Assembly (NCBI RefSeq): GCF_022899245.1
Contig: NZ_JALJAZ010000001.1
Span: 476,501-540,500 of the forward strand
Direction of reading: 5' to 3'
Length of the DNA stretch: 64,000 nt
Source of the DNA: Falsirhodobacter halotolerans
Lineage (GTDB): Bacteria; Pseudomonadota; Alphaproteobacteria; Rhodobacterales; Rhodobacteraceae
The notes beneath the pieces are model-generated. The model did not search any database. It was not told the DNA's origin and saw only the letters and a program-made list of their open reading frames with translations. The translations under genes were made by a program, and so were the position numbers. This document shows positions 43,286 through 51,739 of the stretch, piece after piece. Numbering within the stretch: position 1 is the first letter of the stretch; every line of letters starts with the position of its first letter.

Positions 43286-46068
43286 TGCGCGGCGGCCCAG
43301 TTCGGGCCGCGCCCGGCATCGACGATCAGCGGCACCGACAGCTTGACCACCGGATCGCAGGCCCCCTCCATCACGTCCCGCGCGCGGGCGATCAGGTCGT
43401 CCGCCGCCGTCTCCGCCACCTCGAACAGCAGTTCGTCATGGACCTGCAACAGCATGGTGGCGGGCAAATCCTTGATCGCGTCGGGCATCCGAATCATCGC
43501 GCGGCGGATGATGTCGGCCGCCGTGCCCTGGATGGGGGCGTTGATCGCCGCGCGGCGCGCGAACCCCGCGCCGGGGCCCTTGGCGTTGATCTCGGGCGTG
43601 TTGATGCGGCGCCCGAACAGCGTCTCCACATGGCCGTTGGCCTTCGCGAAGGCGATGGTCGCGTCCATGTAATCGCGGATGCCGGGGAAACGTTCAAAAT
43701 AGCGGTCGATGAACCCCTGCGCATCGGCGCGGGGAATCCGCAGGTTCCGCGCAAGGCCGAAGCCCGAGATGCCGTAGATCACCCCGAAGTTGATCGCCTT
43801 GGCCTGACGGCGGATCATCGGGTCCATCCCCTCCAGCGGGGTGTTGAACATTTCGGCCGCCGTCATGGCGTGAATGTCGTGCCCCTCGCGGAACGCCTCC
43901 TTCAAGGCCGGAATGTCGGCGATATGCGCCAAGATCCGCAATTCGATCTGGCTGTAGTCGAGAGAGACCAAAACCTTCCCCTCGGGGGCCACGAAGGCCT
44001 CGCGGATGCGGCGGCCCTCCTCGCTCCGCACGGGGATGTTCTGAAGGTTCGGGTCGGTGGAGGCGAGTCGCCCCGTGTTCGCCCCGGCGATGGAATAGGA
44101 GGTGTGGACCCTGTGCGTGTCGGGGTGGATGTGATCCTGCAGCGCGTCGGTATAGGTGGATTTCAGCTTCGACACCTGACGCCAGTCCAGCACGCGGGCG
44201 GGCAGGTCGTGCCCCTCCGCCGCCAGATCCTCCAGAATGTCGGCCCCGGTGCCATAGGCGCCGGTCTTGCCCTTCTGCCCGCCCTGAAGGCCCAGTTCAT
44301 CAAACAGGATCTCGCCCAGCTGCTTGGGTGATCCGACGTTGAACGACCGGCCCGCAAGCTGGTGGATTTCCTCCTCCAGCATGGCCATCTTCTGGGCGAA
44401 GGCGTTGGACATGCGCGACAGCACATCGCGGTCCACCCGCACCCCGGTCATCTCCATCTCGGCCAGCACCGGCACCAGCGGGCGTTCCAGCGTTTCATAG
44501 ACGGTCGTGACGCGGGCGCGGTGCAGTTGCGGCTTGAACAATTCCCACAGGCGCAGGGTGATGTCGGCGTCTTCCGCCGCGTAAGGCGCGGCCTTGTCCA
44601 GCGGCACGCGGTCGAAGGTGATCTGGCTTTTGCCCGATCCGATCAGCCCCTTGATCGGGATGGGGGTGTGGCGCAGATACTGCTCGGACAGGGCGTCCAT
44701 GCCGTGATTGTGCAGACCCGCATGCATGGCATAGGACATGAGCATCGTGTCATCGACCGGCGCGGGCGTCACGCCATGGCGCATCAGCATCTTGCAATCG
44801 TATTTCGCGTTATGCGCGATCTTCAGGATGGCGGGGTCTTCCATCACCGGCTTCAACTGGGCCAGAACCTCGGCCACCAGCATCTGGCCGGGGACAAGGT
44901 CGGCCCCCCCGAACAGATCGTCCGCCCCCGTCCGGTGCGCCAGCGGGATATAGCACGCCCGCCCCGCCACCACCGACAGCGAGATGCCCACGAGATCGGC
45001 CCGCATTTCGTCCAGGCCCGTGGTTTCGGTGTCGAAGGCCACATGCCCGACCTCGTGGATCAGGGCGATCCATTCGGCCAGCTGCGCAGGTTCGGTCACG
45101 ATCTCATAGGCGGCGTGGTCGAAGGGCAGGGCCTCGGTCTCCTCCAACGGCGCTTCGGCCACGGGCGCGGGCAAGGGCATGTCCACCCCGCGCTTTTCCG
45201 CGATGCGGCGGGTCAGCGTGCGGAATTCCATGGCATTCAGGAACTCCATCAGGCTGTCGTCCGGCTCCCGCACCTCAAGACTGTCCAAAGTGAAATCCAG
45301 CGGCGTGTCGCAGTCCAACTGCACCAGCCGCTTGGAGATGCGGATCTGATCGGCATGGTCGATCAGGACCTGACGGCGCTTGGGCTGCTTGATCTCGCCC
45401 GCCCGCTCCAGCAACGTCTCCAGATCGCCGTATTCCTGGATGAGCAGCGCCGCCGTCTTGATGCCGATGCCGGGGGCGCCGGGCACGTTGTCCACCGAAT
45501 CGCCCGCCAGCGCCTGCACGTCGACCACGCGGTCGGGACCGACGCCGAACTTCGCCTCCACCTCATCGCGTCCGATGCGCTTGTTCTTCATCGGGTCCAG
45601 CATCTCGACCCCGTCGCCCACAAGCTGCATCAGGTCCTTGTCCGAACTGATGATCGTGACCCGCGCGCCCGCATCCCGCGCCTTGCACGACATCGAGGCG
45701 ATCAGATCGTCGGCCTCATACCCCTCGGTCTCGATGCAGGCGATGTTGAAGGCGCGCGTCGCCTCGCGCGTCAGGGGGAATTGCGGCTTCAGATCCTCGG
45801 GCAGGTCTGGGCGATTGGCCTTGTAGGCGGGATAGATGTCGTTGCGGAAGGTTTTCGACGAATGATCGAAGATCACTGCCACATGCGTCGGCGCGTCGGA
45901 GGCTTTCGAATCCTCCACATACCGGAACAGCATGTTGCAGAACCCCGCCACCGCGCCGATGGGCAGGCCGTCGGATTTCCGCGTCAGTGGCGGCAGCGCA
46001 TGATAGGCGCGAAAGATGAAGGCCGATCCGTCGATCAGATGCAGGTGATGGCCTTTGCCGAATGTCAT
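43282..46068 (-). CDS. polA: DNA polymerase I
   Basis: PolA processes Okazaki fragments and fills repair gaps. The 928-residue protein has the 5'-3' exonuclease domain (about 1-290; DGSAFIFRAYHALPPL, SSDKDLMQLV), a 3'-5' exonuclease domain that keeps DTET in VAFDTETTGLD, and the polymerase domain with motif A LDYSQIELRILAHIA, motif B RRQAKAINFGVIYG and motif C LLQVHDELLFE. Both exonucleases look intact. Start 46068 has AAGGAG at 6-base spacing; a further ATG 21 bases upstream lacks one. Confidence 0.97.
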   Translation of the reverse strand: MTFGKGHHLHLIDGSAFIFRAYHALPPLTRKSDGLPIGAVAGFCNMLFRYVEDSKASDAPTHVAVIFDHSSKTFRNDIYPAYKANRPDLPEDLKPQFPLTREATRAFNIACIETEGYEADDLIASMSCKARDAGARVTIISSDKDLMQLVGDGVEMLDPMKNKRIGRDEVEAKFGVGPDRVVDVQALAGDSVDNVPGAPGIGIKTAALLIQEYGDLETLLERAGEIKQPKRRQVLIDHADQIRISKRLVQLDCDTPLDFTLDSLEVREPDDSLMEFLNAMEFRTLTRRIAEKRGVDMPLPAPVAEAPLEETEALPFDHAAYEIVTEPAQLAEWIALIHEVGHVAFDTETTGLDEMRADLVGISLSVVAGRACYIPLAHRTGADDLFGGADLVPGQMLVAEVLAQLKPVMEDPAILKIAHNAKYDCKMLMRHGVTPAPVDDTMLMSYAMHAGLHNHGMDALSEQYLRHTPIPIKGLIGSGKSQITFDRVPLDKAAPYAAEDADITLRLWELFKPQLHRARVTTVYETLERPLVPVLAEMEMTGVRVDRDVLSRMSNAFAQKMAMLEEEIHQLAGRSFNVGSPKQLGEILFDELGLQGGQKGKTGAYGTGADILEDLAAEGHDLPARVLDWRQVSKLKSTYTDALQDHIHPDTHRVHTSYSIAGANTGRLASTDPNLQNIPVRSEEGRRIREAFVAPEGKVLVSLDYSQIELRILAHIADIPALKEAFREGHDIHAMTAAEMFNTPLEGMDPMIRRQAKAINFGVIYGISGFGLARNLRIPRADAQGFIDRYFERFPGIRDYMDATIAFAKANGHVETLFGRRINTPEINAKGPGAGFARRAAINAPIQGTAADIIRRAMIRMPDAIKDLPATMLLQVHDELLFEVAETAADDLIARARDVMEGACDPVVKLSVPLIVDAGRGPNWAAAH

Positions 46069-46127
46069 GATCCGCTCCTTCTTGCCCAAGGCTACGGATA
46101 TGGCACGAAGCCCCTCAGGCTTCCAGC

Positions 46128-46343
46128 CTAGTGGCCGCCCTCGGCATGGTCACGGTCGATGACATAGCGTTTGTCGCAATAGCCGCATTCGACAAAGCCC
46201 GTCTCCTCGGGGATGGTCAGCCAGACGCGCGGATGGCCAAGCGCGCCCTGTCCCCCGTCGCAGGGAATGGTCCAGCGGGTGACGGTCTCGGTTTCCGGCG
46301 GAAGGGGGGGCATGGCGCGTCCTGTTGGCTTTTGTCGCGTCAT
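46128..46343 (-). CDS. Zinc-finger domain protein (NDUFS6-like)
   Basis: This 71-residue protein matches the CHCC zinc-finger family related to the complex I subunit NDUFS6. Likely ligands are Cys28, His37, Cys53 and Cys56. In alphaproteobacteria it is associated with respiratory complex I. An internal ATG (Met11) is an alternative start. It lies 59 bases upstream of polA on the same strand. Confidence 0.8.
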   Translation of the reverse strand: MTRQKPTGRAMPPLPPETETVTRWTIPCDGGQGALGHPRVWLTIPEETGFVECGYCDKRYVIDRDHAEGGH

Positions 46344-46373
46344 TCTATCCCCTGCGGCGGCGGCTTCAAGCCA

Positions 46374-46598
46374 TCACGCGGGAATCGTCAGGCGGGTCAC
46401 GATCCGGCGGGCGATGGGGGCAATGACCAGAACGCAGGGAAACGCCACCGCCCAGGAGGGAAGCCAGCCGCCGATCCATTCGTCGGCCAGATGGGCCATC
46501 CCCCGCGCGCGGGCGATGGCCACGCCCGAGACGATGAACGACATCATCCCCGACAGCAGGAAGGCAAAGGCGACATGGGCGTAGCGTGCGGGAATCAT
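46374..46598 (-). CDS. DUF2798 family small membrane protein
   Basis: The 74-residue protein has two membrane helices (residues about 8-28 and 42-60) and the family opening IPARYAHVAFAFLLSGMMSF. Its function is unknown. Start 46598 is chosen because family similarity begins there; the longer frame upstream is not conserved-looking. It lies between the zinc-finger and DUF1285 genes on the same strand. Confidence 0.75.
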   Translation of the reverse strand: MIPARYAHVAFAFLLSGMMSFIVSGVAIARARGMAHLADEWIGGWLPSWAVAFPCVLVIAPIARRIVTRLTIPA

Positions 46599-46630
46599 GG
46601 CGGCGGTCCGATTCAGGGGGGGCTGCGGCA

Positions 46631-47149
46631 TCATGCCCCAAGCGGAACCGGATGACCATCTATGTCGAGCATCCATTGCCCGTCCCGTTCCTCGGCCATG
46701 TCCATGAGGCGATAGAAGGTCTTGCGGTCGATCCGCGCCTCCATCCCGCCGCGCACATGGATATAAGGGGTGGGGGTGCCGTTCGGGTCCGCCACGCGCA
46801 ACGGATGATCGGGGCCGGGCACGACACGGTCGCCGGTCGCCGTGATCAGGGTCGTGCCGTCCAGATCGGTCACCAGAAGCGGCGTATCCTCCACCACGAT
46901 TCCCAGCTTTTCCACGGGCGTCACCAGATAATACCGATCCCCCTCGCGTTTCAGGATGGAGGCGAAGAGCTGCACCAGCCCCTCGCGGCGGATGGGTGCG
47001 CCCTCATGCCACCACGATCCGTCCCGCCGGATGACGATGTCGATCTCGCCGCAATAGGGCGGGGTCCACAGATGCACGGGCGCGGGGGTGCGGGTCGCAT
47101 GGCCCAGCAGGTTTTTCACGGCATTTTGTCCCGTTTCGTCGTTTGCCAT
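46631..47149 (-). CDS. DUF1285 family protein
   Basis: The 172-residue protein matches DUF1285: the N-terminal TPAPVHLWTPPYCGEIDIVI, the RRDGSWWHEGAPIRREGLVQLFASIL core and RYYLVTPVEKLGI. The fold resembles stress-sensor-like beta domains, but no function is established. It is divergent from the MoxR operon, 62 bases apart, and DUF1285 genes are commonly found beside moxR–DUF58 loci in alphaproteobacteria, which hints at a shared role. Confidence 0.85.
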   Translation of the reverse strand: MANDETGQNAVKNLLGHATRTPAPVHLWTPPYCGEIDIVIRRDGSWWHEGAPIRREGLVQLFASILKREGDRYYLVTPVEKLGIVVEDTPLLVTDLDGTTLITATGDRVVPGPDHPLRVADPNGTPTPYIHVRGGMEARIDRKTFYRLMDMAEERDGQWMLDIDGHPVPLGA

Positions 47150-47211
47150 TTGAGCCTGCCTTGCAAAACCGCTTCTATGGGGCCGAACCTATCACGCCCC
47201 GAAGGATTGTC

Positions 47212-48210
47212 ATGGACACGCGCGAGACCCTCATCCCCCGGATCGACGCGCTGGGCGCGCAACTGGCCTTGGCCAAGGCCAGCATCGCGCGCCGCTTTAT
47301 CGGGCAGGAAGCGGTGGTCGATCTCGTGCTGGGCGCGATCCTGTGCGGGGGGCACGCGCTTCTGGTGGGGCTGCCGGGTCTGGGCAAGACGCGGCTGGTC
47401 GATACGCTGGCCACCGTTCTGGGGCTGGACGGGGGGCGCGTCCAATTCACGCCCGATCTGATGCCCGCCGACATTCTGGGGTCGGAGGTGCTGGACAATG
47501 CGGGCGGCACCCGCGCCTTCCGCTTCATCGAAGGGCCGATCTTCTGCCAGCTTCTTCTGGCGGACGAGATCAACCGCGCCAGCCCGCGCACGCAATCGGC
47601 GCTTTTGCAGGCGATGCAGGAACGCGAGGTGACGGTGGCGGGCGTGCACCGCCCCCTCGGCCCCCCGTTCCATGTTCTGGCAACGCAGAACCCGATCGAT
47701 CAGGAGGGGACCTATCCCTTGCCCGAGGCGCAGTTGGACCGGTTCCTCGTGCAGATCGACGTGACCTATCCCGACCGGGCGACCGAGCGCGACATCCTGA
47801 TCGCCACCACGGGCGCTGCCGAGGATGCCGTCCATCCCGTCCTGACGGCGGCGGAGCTGATGGAGGCGCAGCGCCTGATCCGCCGGATGCCGGTGGGGGA
47901 GGGGGTGGTGGACGCGATCCTCGATCTGGTCCGCGCCTGCCGCCCGGGCGAGGCGGAGGGTGCGGATTTGGCCGGAACGCTGGCCTGGGGGCCGGGGCCG
48001 CGCGCGGCGCAGGCCCTGATGCTGATGGTGCGGGCGCGGGCGCTTCTGGACGGGCGGCTGGCCCCGTCGATATCCGATGTGGCGGCGCTGGCGCGGCCCG
48101 TCCTGATCCACCGCATGGCGCTGGGCTTTGCTGCGCGCGCGCGGGGTGAGACGCTGGGCGGGGTCATCGACGGGGTGGTGGCGCGGCTGGATCAGGGCCG
48201 CGCGGCGTGA
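47212..48210 (+). CDS. MoxR family AAA+ ATPase
   Basis: The 332-residue AAA+ chaperone-like ATPase has Walker A GLPGLGKT at 53-60, Walker B LLLADE at 114-119, and the MoxR motifs EGPIFCQLL and ATQNPIDQEGTYPLPEAQ. MoxR proteins act with vWA-type partners to mature or activate protein complexes. ATG 47212 fits the family start. It begins a four-gene chain with overlapping stops and starts. Confidence 0.93.
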   Translation: MDTRETLIPRIDALGAQLALAKASIARRFIGQEAVVDLVLGAILCGGHALLVGLPGLGKTRLVDTLATVLGLDGGRVQFTPDLMPADILGSEVLDNAGGTRAFRFIEGPIFCQLLLADEINRASPRTQSALLQAMQEREVTVAGVHRPLGPPFHVLATQNPIDQEGTYPLPEAQLDRFLVQIDVTYPDRATERDILIATTGAAEDAVHPVLTAAELMEAQRLIRRMPVGEGVVDAILDLVRACRPGEAEGADLAGTLAWGPGPRAAQALMLMVRARALLDGRLAPSISDVAALARPVLIHRMALGFAARARGETLGGVIDGVVARLDQGRAA

Positions 48211-49061
48211 CGCTCCTTTCCCGCTCCGAAGGTCTGGCGCAGGCGCTGCCGCCGCTGCTTGCGGCGGCCGAACGTCTGGCACAAACCGTGCGCCTTGGCG
48301 GACATGGCCGCCGACAAGCGGGCGCGGGGGATGAGTTCTGGCAATACCGCCCTGCGGGGTCGGGCGATGCGGCGCGGATGATCGACTGGCGACGTTCGGC
48401 CCGGTCGGACGGCCATGTGGTGCGCGACCGGGAATGGCAGGGGGCGCAAAGCGTGACCCTCTGGGTCGATGCGGGCCGGTCGATGACCTTTACCGGCGAT
48501 CCGGCGCGGGGCAGCAAGGGCGACCGGGCGGGGCTTCTGGCGCTTGCGCTGGCGGTTTTGCTGCTGCGCGGCGGGGAACGGGTGGCGCTGGACGGGGCGG
48601 CCCCCCGTGCGGGGCGGGGCCATGCGGTGGCCTTGGCAGCAGGGCTGGCGGGGCGCGCGGCGCAGGATCATGCCGTGCCGGATTTCGGCGTGTTGCCCGC
48701 GCATGGGCAGGCGGTGATGCTGTCGGATTTCCTCGGGCCGCTGGACGGGGTGACGGCGGCGCTGGACCGCGCCGTGGCGCAGGATGTGCGCGGCGCGTTG
48801 GTGCAGGTGCTGGACCCGGTGGAGGACGCCTTCCCCTATGACGGGCGCACCCTGTTCGAATCGGTCAGCGGCCATCTGCGGTTCGAGACGCGCGAGGCGG
48901 GGGCCTTGCGCGATCGCTATCTGGACCGGCTTGCCGAACGGCGGGCCGAGCTGGAGGTGATGGCCCGTGCCGCCGGGTGGCATCTGCACGCGCATCATAC
49001 GGGCGATGCGCCGCAGCCGGCGCTTTTGTGGCTCTATCGCGCCATCGGCCGGGACATGTGA
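48207..49061 (+). CDS. DUF58 domain protein
   Basis: The 284-residue protein has the DUF58 signature FWQYRPAGSGDAARMIDWRRSARSD near residue 45-70 and a vWA-like fold with LWVDAGRSMTF. It is the usual partner of MoxR. No membrane helix is visible in this member, so it may be soluble or associate with the two membrane proteins downstream. The GTG at 48207 overlaps the moxR stop and the stop overlaps the next ATG. Confidence 0.9.
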   Translation: MTLLSRSEGLAQALPPLLAAAERLAQTVRLGGHGRRQAGAGDEFWQYRPAGSGDAARMIDWRRSARSDGHVVRDREWQGAQSVTLWVDAGRSMTFTGDPARGSKGDRAGLLALALAVLLLRGGERVALDGAAPRAGRGHAVALAAGLAGRAAQDHAVPDFGVLPAHGQAVMLSDFLGPLDGVTAALDRAVAQDVRGALVQVLDPVEDAFPYDGRTLFESVSGHLRFETREAGALRDRYLDRLAERRAELEVMARAAGWHLHAHHTGDAPQPALLWLYRAIGRDM

Positions 49062-51739
49062 TGCCCGTCATCGGTTTCGCCCAACCCCTGATCCTGCTGG
49101 CGCTGATCGCGCTGCCGCTGCTGTGGTGGCTGCTGCGCGCCACCCCGCCCGCGCCGATCCGCCGCCGCTTTCCCGCCGTGGCGCTGCTTCTGGGCCTGCG
49201 CGACGATCAGGTGCAGGCCGACCGCACCCCGTGGTGGCTGATGGCACTGCGGATGCTGGCGGTGGCGGCGGTGATCGTGGGCTTTGCGGGCCCTGTCCTG
49301 AACCCGCGCGCCCCGTCGGGCGAGGACGGCCCGCTTCTGGTGGTGGTGGACGCGACATGGGCCGATGCGCCGGGATGGACCAACCGTCTGGCCGAATTGC
49401 GGCAGGTGGTCGAAGGGGCGGGGCGGGCCGGTCGCCCCGTGGCGCTGGTGCCCGCGACGGACCCGCCGGGCGCGGCCCCGTTCCAGACCGCCGACGCGCT
49501 GTTGCCCCGCCTCTCGGGCCTGATCCCCCGCGCGTGGGGGCCGGATTATGCCGGATGGGCGACCGCGCTGCCCGAAGGTCCGTTCGCCACGCTGTGGATC
49601 TCGGACGGCTTGGACCATCCCGGGCGGGCCGAGTTCCTGAGCGCGCTGGAAGATCGCGGCCCCGTGCGGGTGATGGAGGCACCGGACGCCACCCTGGCGC
49701 TGCGCCCCGCCCGGCGGGAGGGGGAGGCGCTGATCGTTCCCGCCGCGCGCCGTCCGGTCCTGACGGGGGCGGAGGCGGTGGTGCTGGCCCTTGGTCCCGA
49801 CCCGTCGGGGGCGGAAACGGTGCTGGCCCGCACCCCCCTGCGGTTCGACGCGGACGCCACCGAGGCCGCCGCCCGTTTCACCCTGCCACCCGAATTGCGC
49901 AACCGCGTCACCCGTTTCCAGATCGAGGGCGTGCGGTCGGCGGGCGCGGTGACGCTGGCGGGCGATGCCCTGCGGCGGCGCGAGGTGGCGCTGATCCCCA
50001 CCGGGCCGCAGGACGAAGGCGCGGACGTGCTGGCCCCCCTGTTCTATATCCGGCAGGCGCTGGCCCCCCATGCCGACCTGATCGAGGTGCCGCTGGATCA
50101 GGCGCTGCCCGCCAATCCCGACGTGATCGTCCTGACCGACGCCGCCCCGGCCGATGTGACCGCGCTGGAGGGGTGGGTGCGGGCGGGCGGCACGCTGCTG
50201 CGCTTTGCCGGCCCCCGGATGGCCGCCGCCCCCGACGATCCGCTGCTGCCCGTGCCGTTGCGCGTGGGCGGGCGCGAGATGGGCGGCGCGCTCAGCTGGG
50301 ATGCGCCGCGCCGTCTGGCGCCGTTCCCCGAAAGCTCCCCCTTCCACGGCCTGCCCGTGCCGGAGGAGGTGACGGTGACGCGGCAGGTGCTGGCCGACCC
50401 CGGCCCCGATCTGGCCACCCGCACCCTGGCGGCGCTGGAGGACGGGACGCCTTTCGTCACCCGTCGCACGTTGGGGCAGGGGCAGGTGATCCTGTTCCAT
50501 GCGACCGCCAATGCCGACTGGTCCAACCTGCCGCTGTCGGGCCTGTTCGTGGGGATGCTCACACGCCTGACCCAAGGGGCGGGGACGGGCACGCCCGAGG
50601 ATCTGGCGGGCCGCATCTGGACCCCGGATCAGGCGCTGGACGCGTTCGGCCGCCTGACGCCCGCCCCCGCCTTGTCCGGCGTGGCGGGGGAGGCGCTGGC
50701 CACGGCCCCCCCTTCGGCCACCATGCCGCCGGGGATCTATGCCGACGGCGACGCCCGCGCGGCGCTGAACACATTGCGCGCCGATACGCCGCTGGAGGCG
50801 GCGGTCTGGCCCGACGGTCAGGTGGTGGAGGGCTTGACCGACACGCCCGAACGCAGCCTGAAGGGCGCGCTGCTGACGGTGGCCCTTCTGGCGCTGATGG
50901 TGGATGCGATCGCGGCGCTGGCCGTGTCCGGGCGGCTGGCCAGGGTGGCGTGGGTGGCCGCGCTGCTTTTGCTGCCCGTGGCGGAATCGCGGGCCGATCC
51001 GGTGGCCGACACGCAGGTCTTGCGGTTGGCCCATGTGCTGACGGGCGATGCGCGGGTGGACGATCTGGCGCAGCAAGGCCTTCTGGGCCTGTCGCGCCGC
51101 CTGTCCGAACGCACCACGGTGGAGCCGGGGGCCCCGGTGGGCGTGGACCCGGACCGGGACGATCTGGCGTTCTTTCCCCTGCTGTATTGGCCTGTCACCG
51201 CCGACGCGCCCACCCCGTCCCCGGCGGCGCTGGCCCGCCTGAACGATTTCCTGCGCACGGGCGGGATGATCCTGTTCGACACGCGCGACGGCGATCTGCC
51301 AAGCACTACCACGCCCGAGGCGCAGGCTCTGCAGCGCATCGCCGCCGGTCTGGACATCCCGCCGCTGGAACAGGTGCCCGAGGATCATGTCCTGACCCGC
51401 ACCTTCTATCTGTTGCAGGATTTTCCCGGCCGCTACACCAATCGCGCCCTGTGGGTGGAGGCCGCACCCGACCCCGGCGCGGTCGAGGAGGGGCAGCCCT
51501 TTCGCCACCTGAACGACGGGGTGACGCCCGTGGTCATCGGCGGCAACGACTGGGCCGCCGCCTGGGCCGTGGATGAGACGGGCTTTCCCGCCCTGCCCGT
51601 GGGGCGGGGGTTCGCGGGCGAACGTCAACGCGAAATCGCCGTGCGTTTCGGCATCAACCTGGTGATTCACGTGCTGACCGGAAATTACAAGAACGACCAG
51701 ATCCATGTCCCCGCCCTTTTGGAAAGGCTGGGGAATTGA
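49061..51739 (+). CDS. BatA-like membrane protein with C-terminal DUF4159 domain
   Basis: The 892-residue protein starts with two membrane helices (about 8-23 and 60-80), joined by RRFPAVALLLGLRD, as in BatA/aerotolerance proteins. A large periplasmic or extracytoplasmic region follows, with a glutamine amidotransferase-like segment (IVLTDAAPADVTALEGWVRAGG). Two more helices lie near 605-645 and the DUF4159 domain covers about 650-892 (FFPLLYWPVTAD, FLRTGGMILFDTRDGD). Function is unknown; the layout suggests an envelope complex with MoxR and DUF58. Confidence 0.87.
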   Translation: MPVIGFAQPLILLALIALPLLWWLLRATPPAPIRRRFPAVALLLGLRDDQVQADRTPWWLMALRMLAVAAVIVGFAGPVLNPRAPSGEDGPLLVVVDATWADAPGWTNRLAELRQVVEGAGRAGRPVALVPATDPPGAAPFQTADALLPRLSGLIPRAWGPDYAGWATALPEGPFATLWISDGLDHPGRAEFLSALEDRGPVRVMEAPDATLALRPARREGEALIVPAARRPVLTGAEAVVLALGPDPSGAETVLARTPLRFDADATEAAARFTLPPELRNRVTRFQIEGVRSAGAVTLAGDALRRREVALIPTGPQDEGADVLAPLFYIRQALAPHADLIEVPLDQALPANPDVIVLTDAAPADVTALEGWVRAGGTLLRFAGPRMAAAPDDPLLPVPLRVGGREMGGALSWDAPRRLAPFPESSPFHGLPVPEEVTVTRQVLADPGPDLATRTLAALEDGTPFVTRRTLGQGQVILFHATANADWSNLPLSGLFVGMLTRLTQGAGTGTPEDLAGRIWTPDQALDAFGRLTPAPALSGVAGEALATAPPSATMPPGIYADGDARAALNTLRADTPLEAAVWPDGQVVEGLTDTPERSLKGALLTVALLALMVDAIAALAVSGRLARVAWVAALLLLPVAESRADPVADTQVLRLAHVLTGDARVDDLAQQGLLGLSRRLSERTTVEPGAPVGVDPDRDDLAFFPLLYWPVTADAPTPSPAALARLNDFLRTGGMILFDTRDGDLPSTTTPEAQALQRIAAGLDIPPLEQVPEDHVLTRTFYLLQDFPGRYTNRALWVEAAPDPGAVEEGQPFRHLNDGVTPVVIGGNDWAAAWAVDETGFPALPVGRGFAGERQREIAVRFGINLVIHVLTGNYKNDQIHVPALLERLGN

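Noticed and set aside
46366-46659. Second minus-strand frame overlapping the DUF2798 gene
   Set aside because: It is the neighbouring frame of the DUF2798 gene, is Arg/Gly-rich and has no membrane segments or family marks.
48967-51576. Alternative plus-strand frame of 869 codons over the DUF4159 gene
   Set aside because: Its translation is Gly/Arg/Ala-rich without domains; the frame starting at 49061 has the stop-start overlap and family segments.
49034-51706. Open frame of 890 codons on the minus strand
   Set aside because: It is the antisense shadow of the BatA/DUF4159 gene, which fits an overlapping operon and has clear membrane and domain features.
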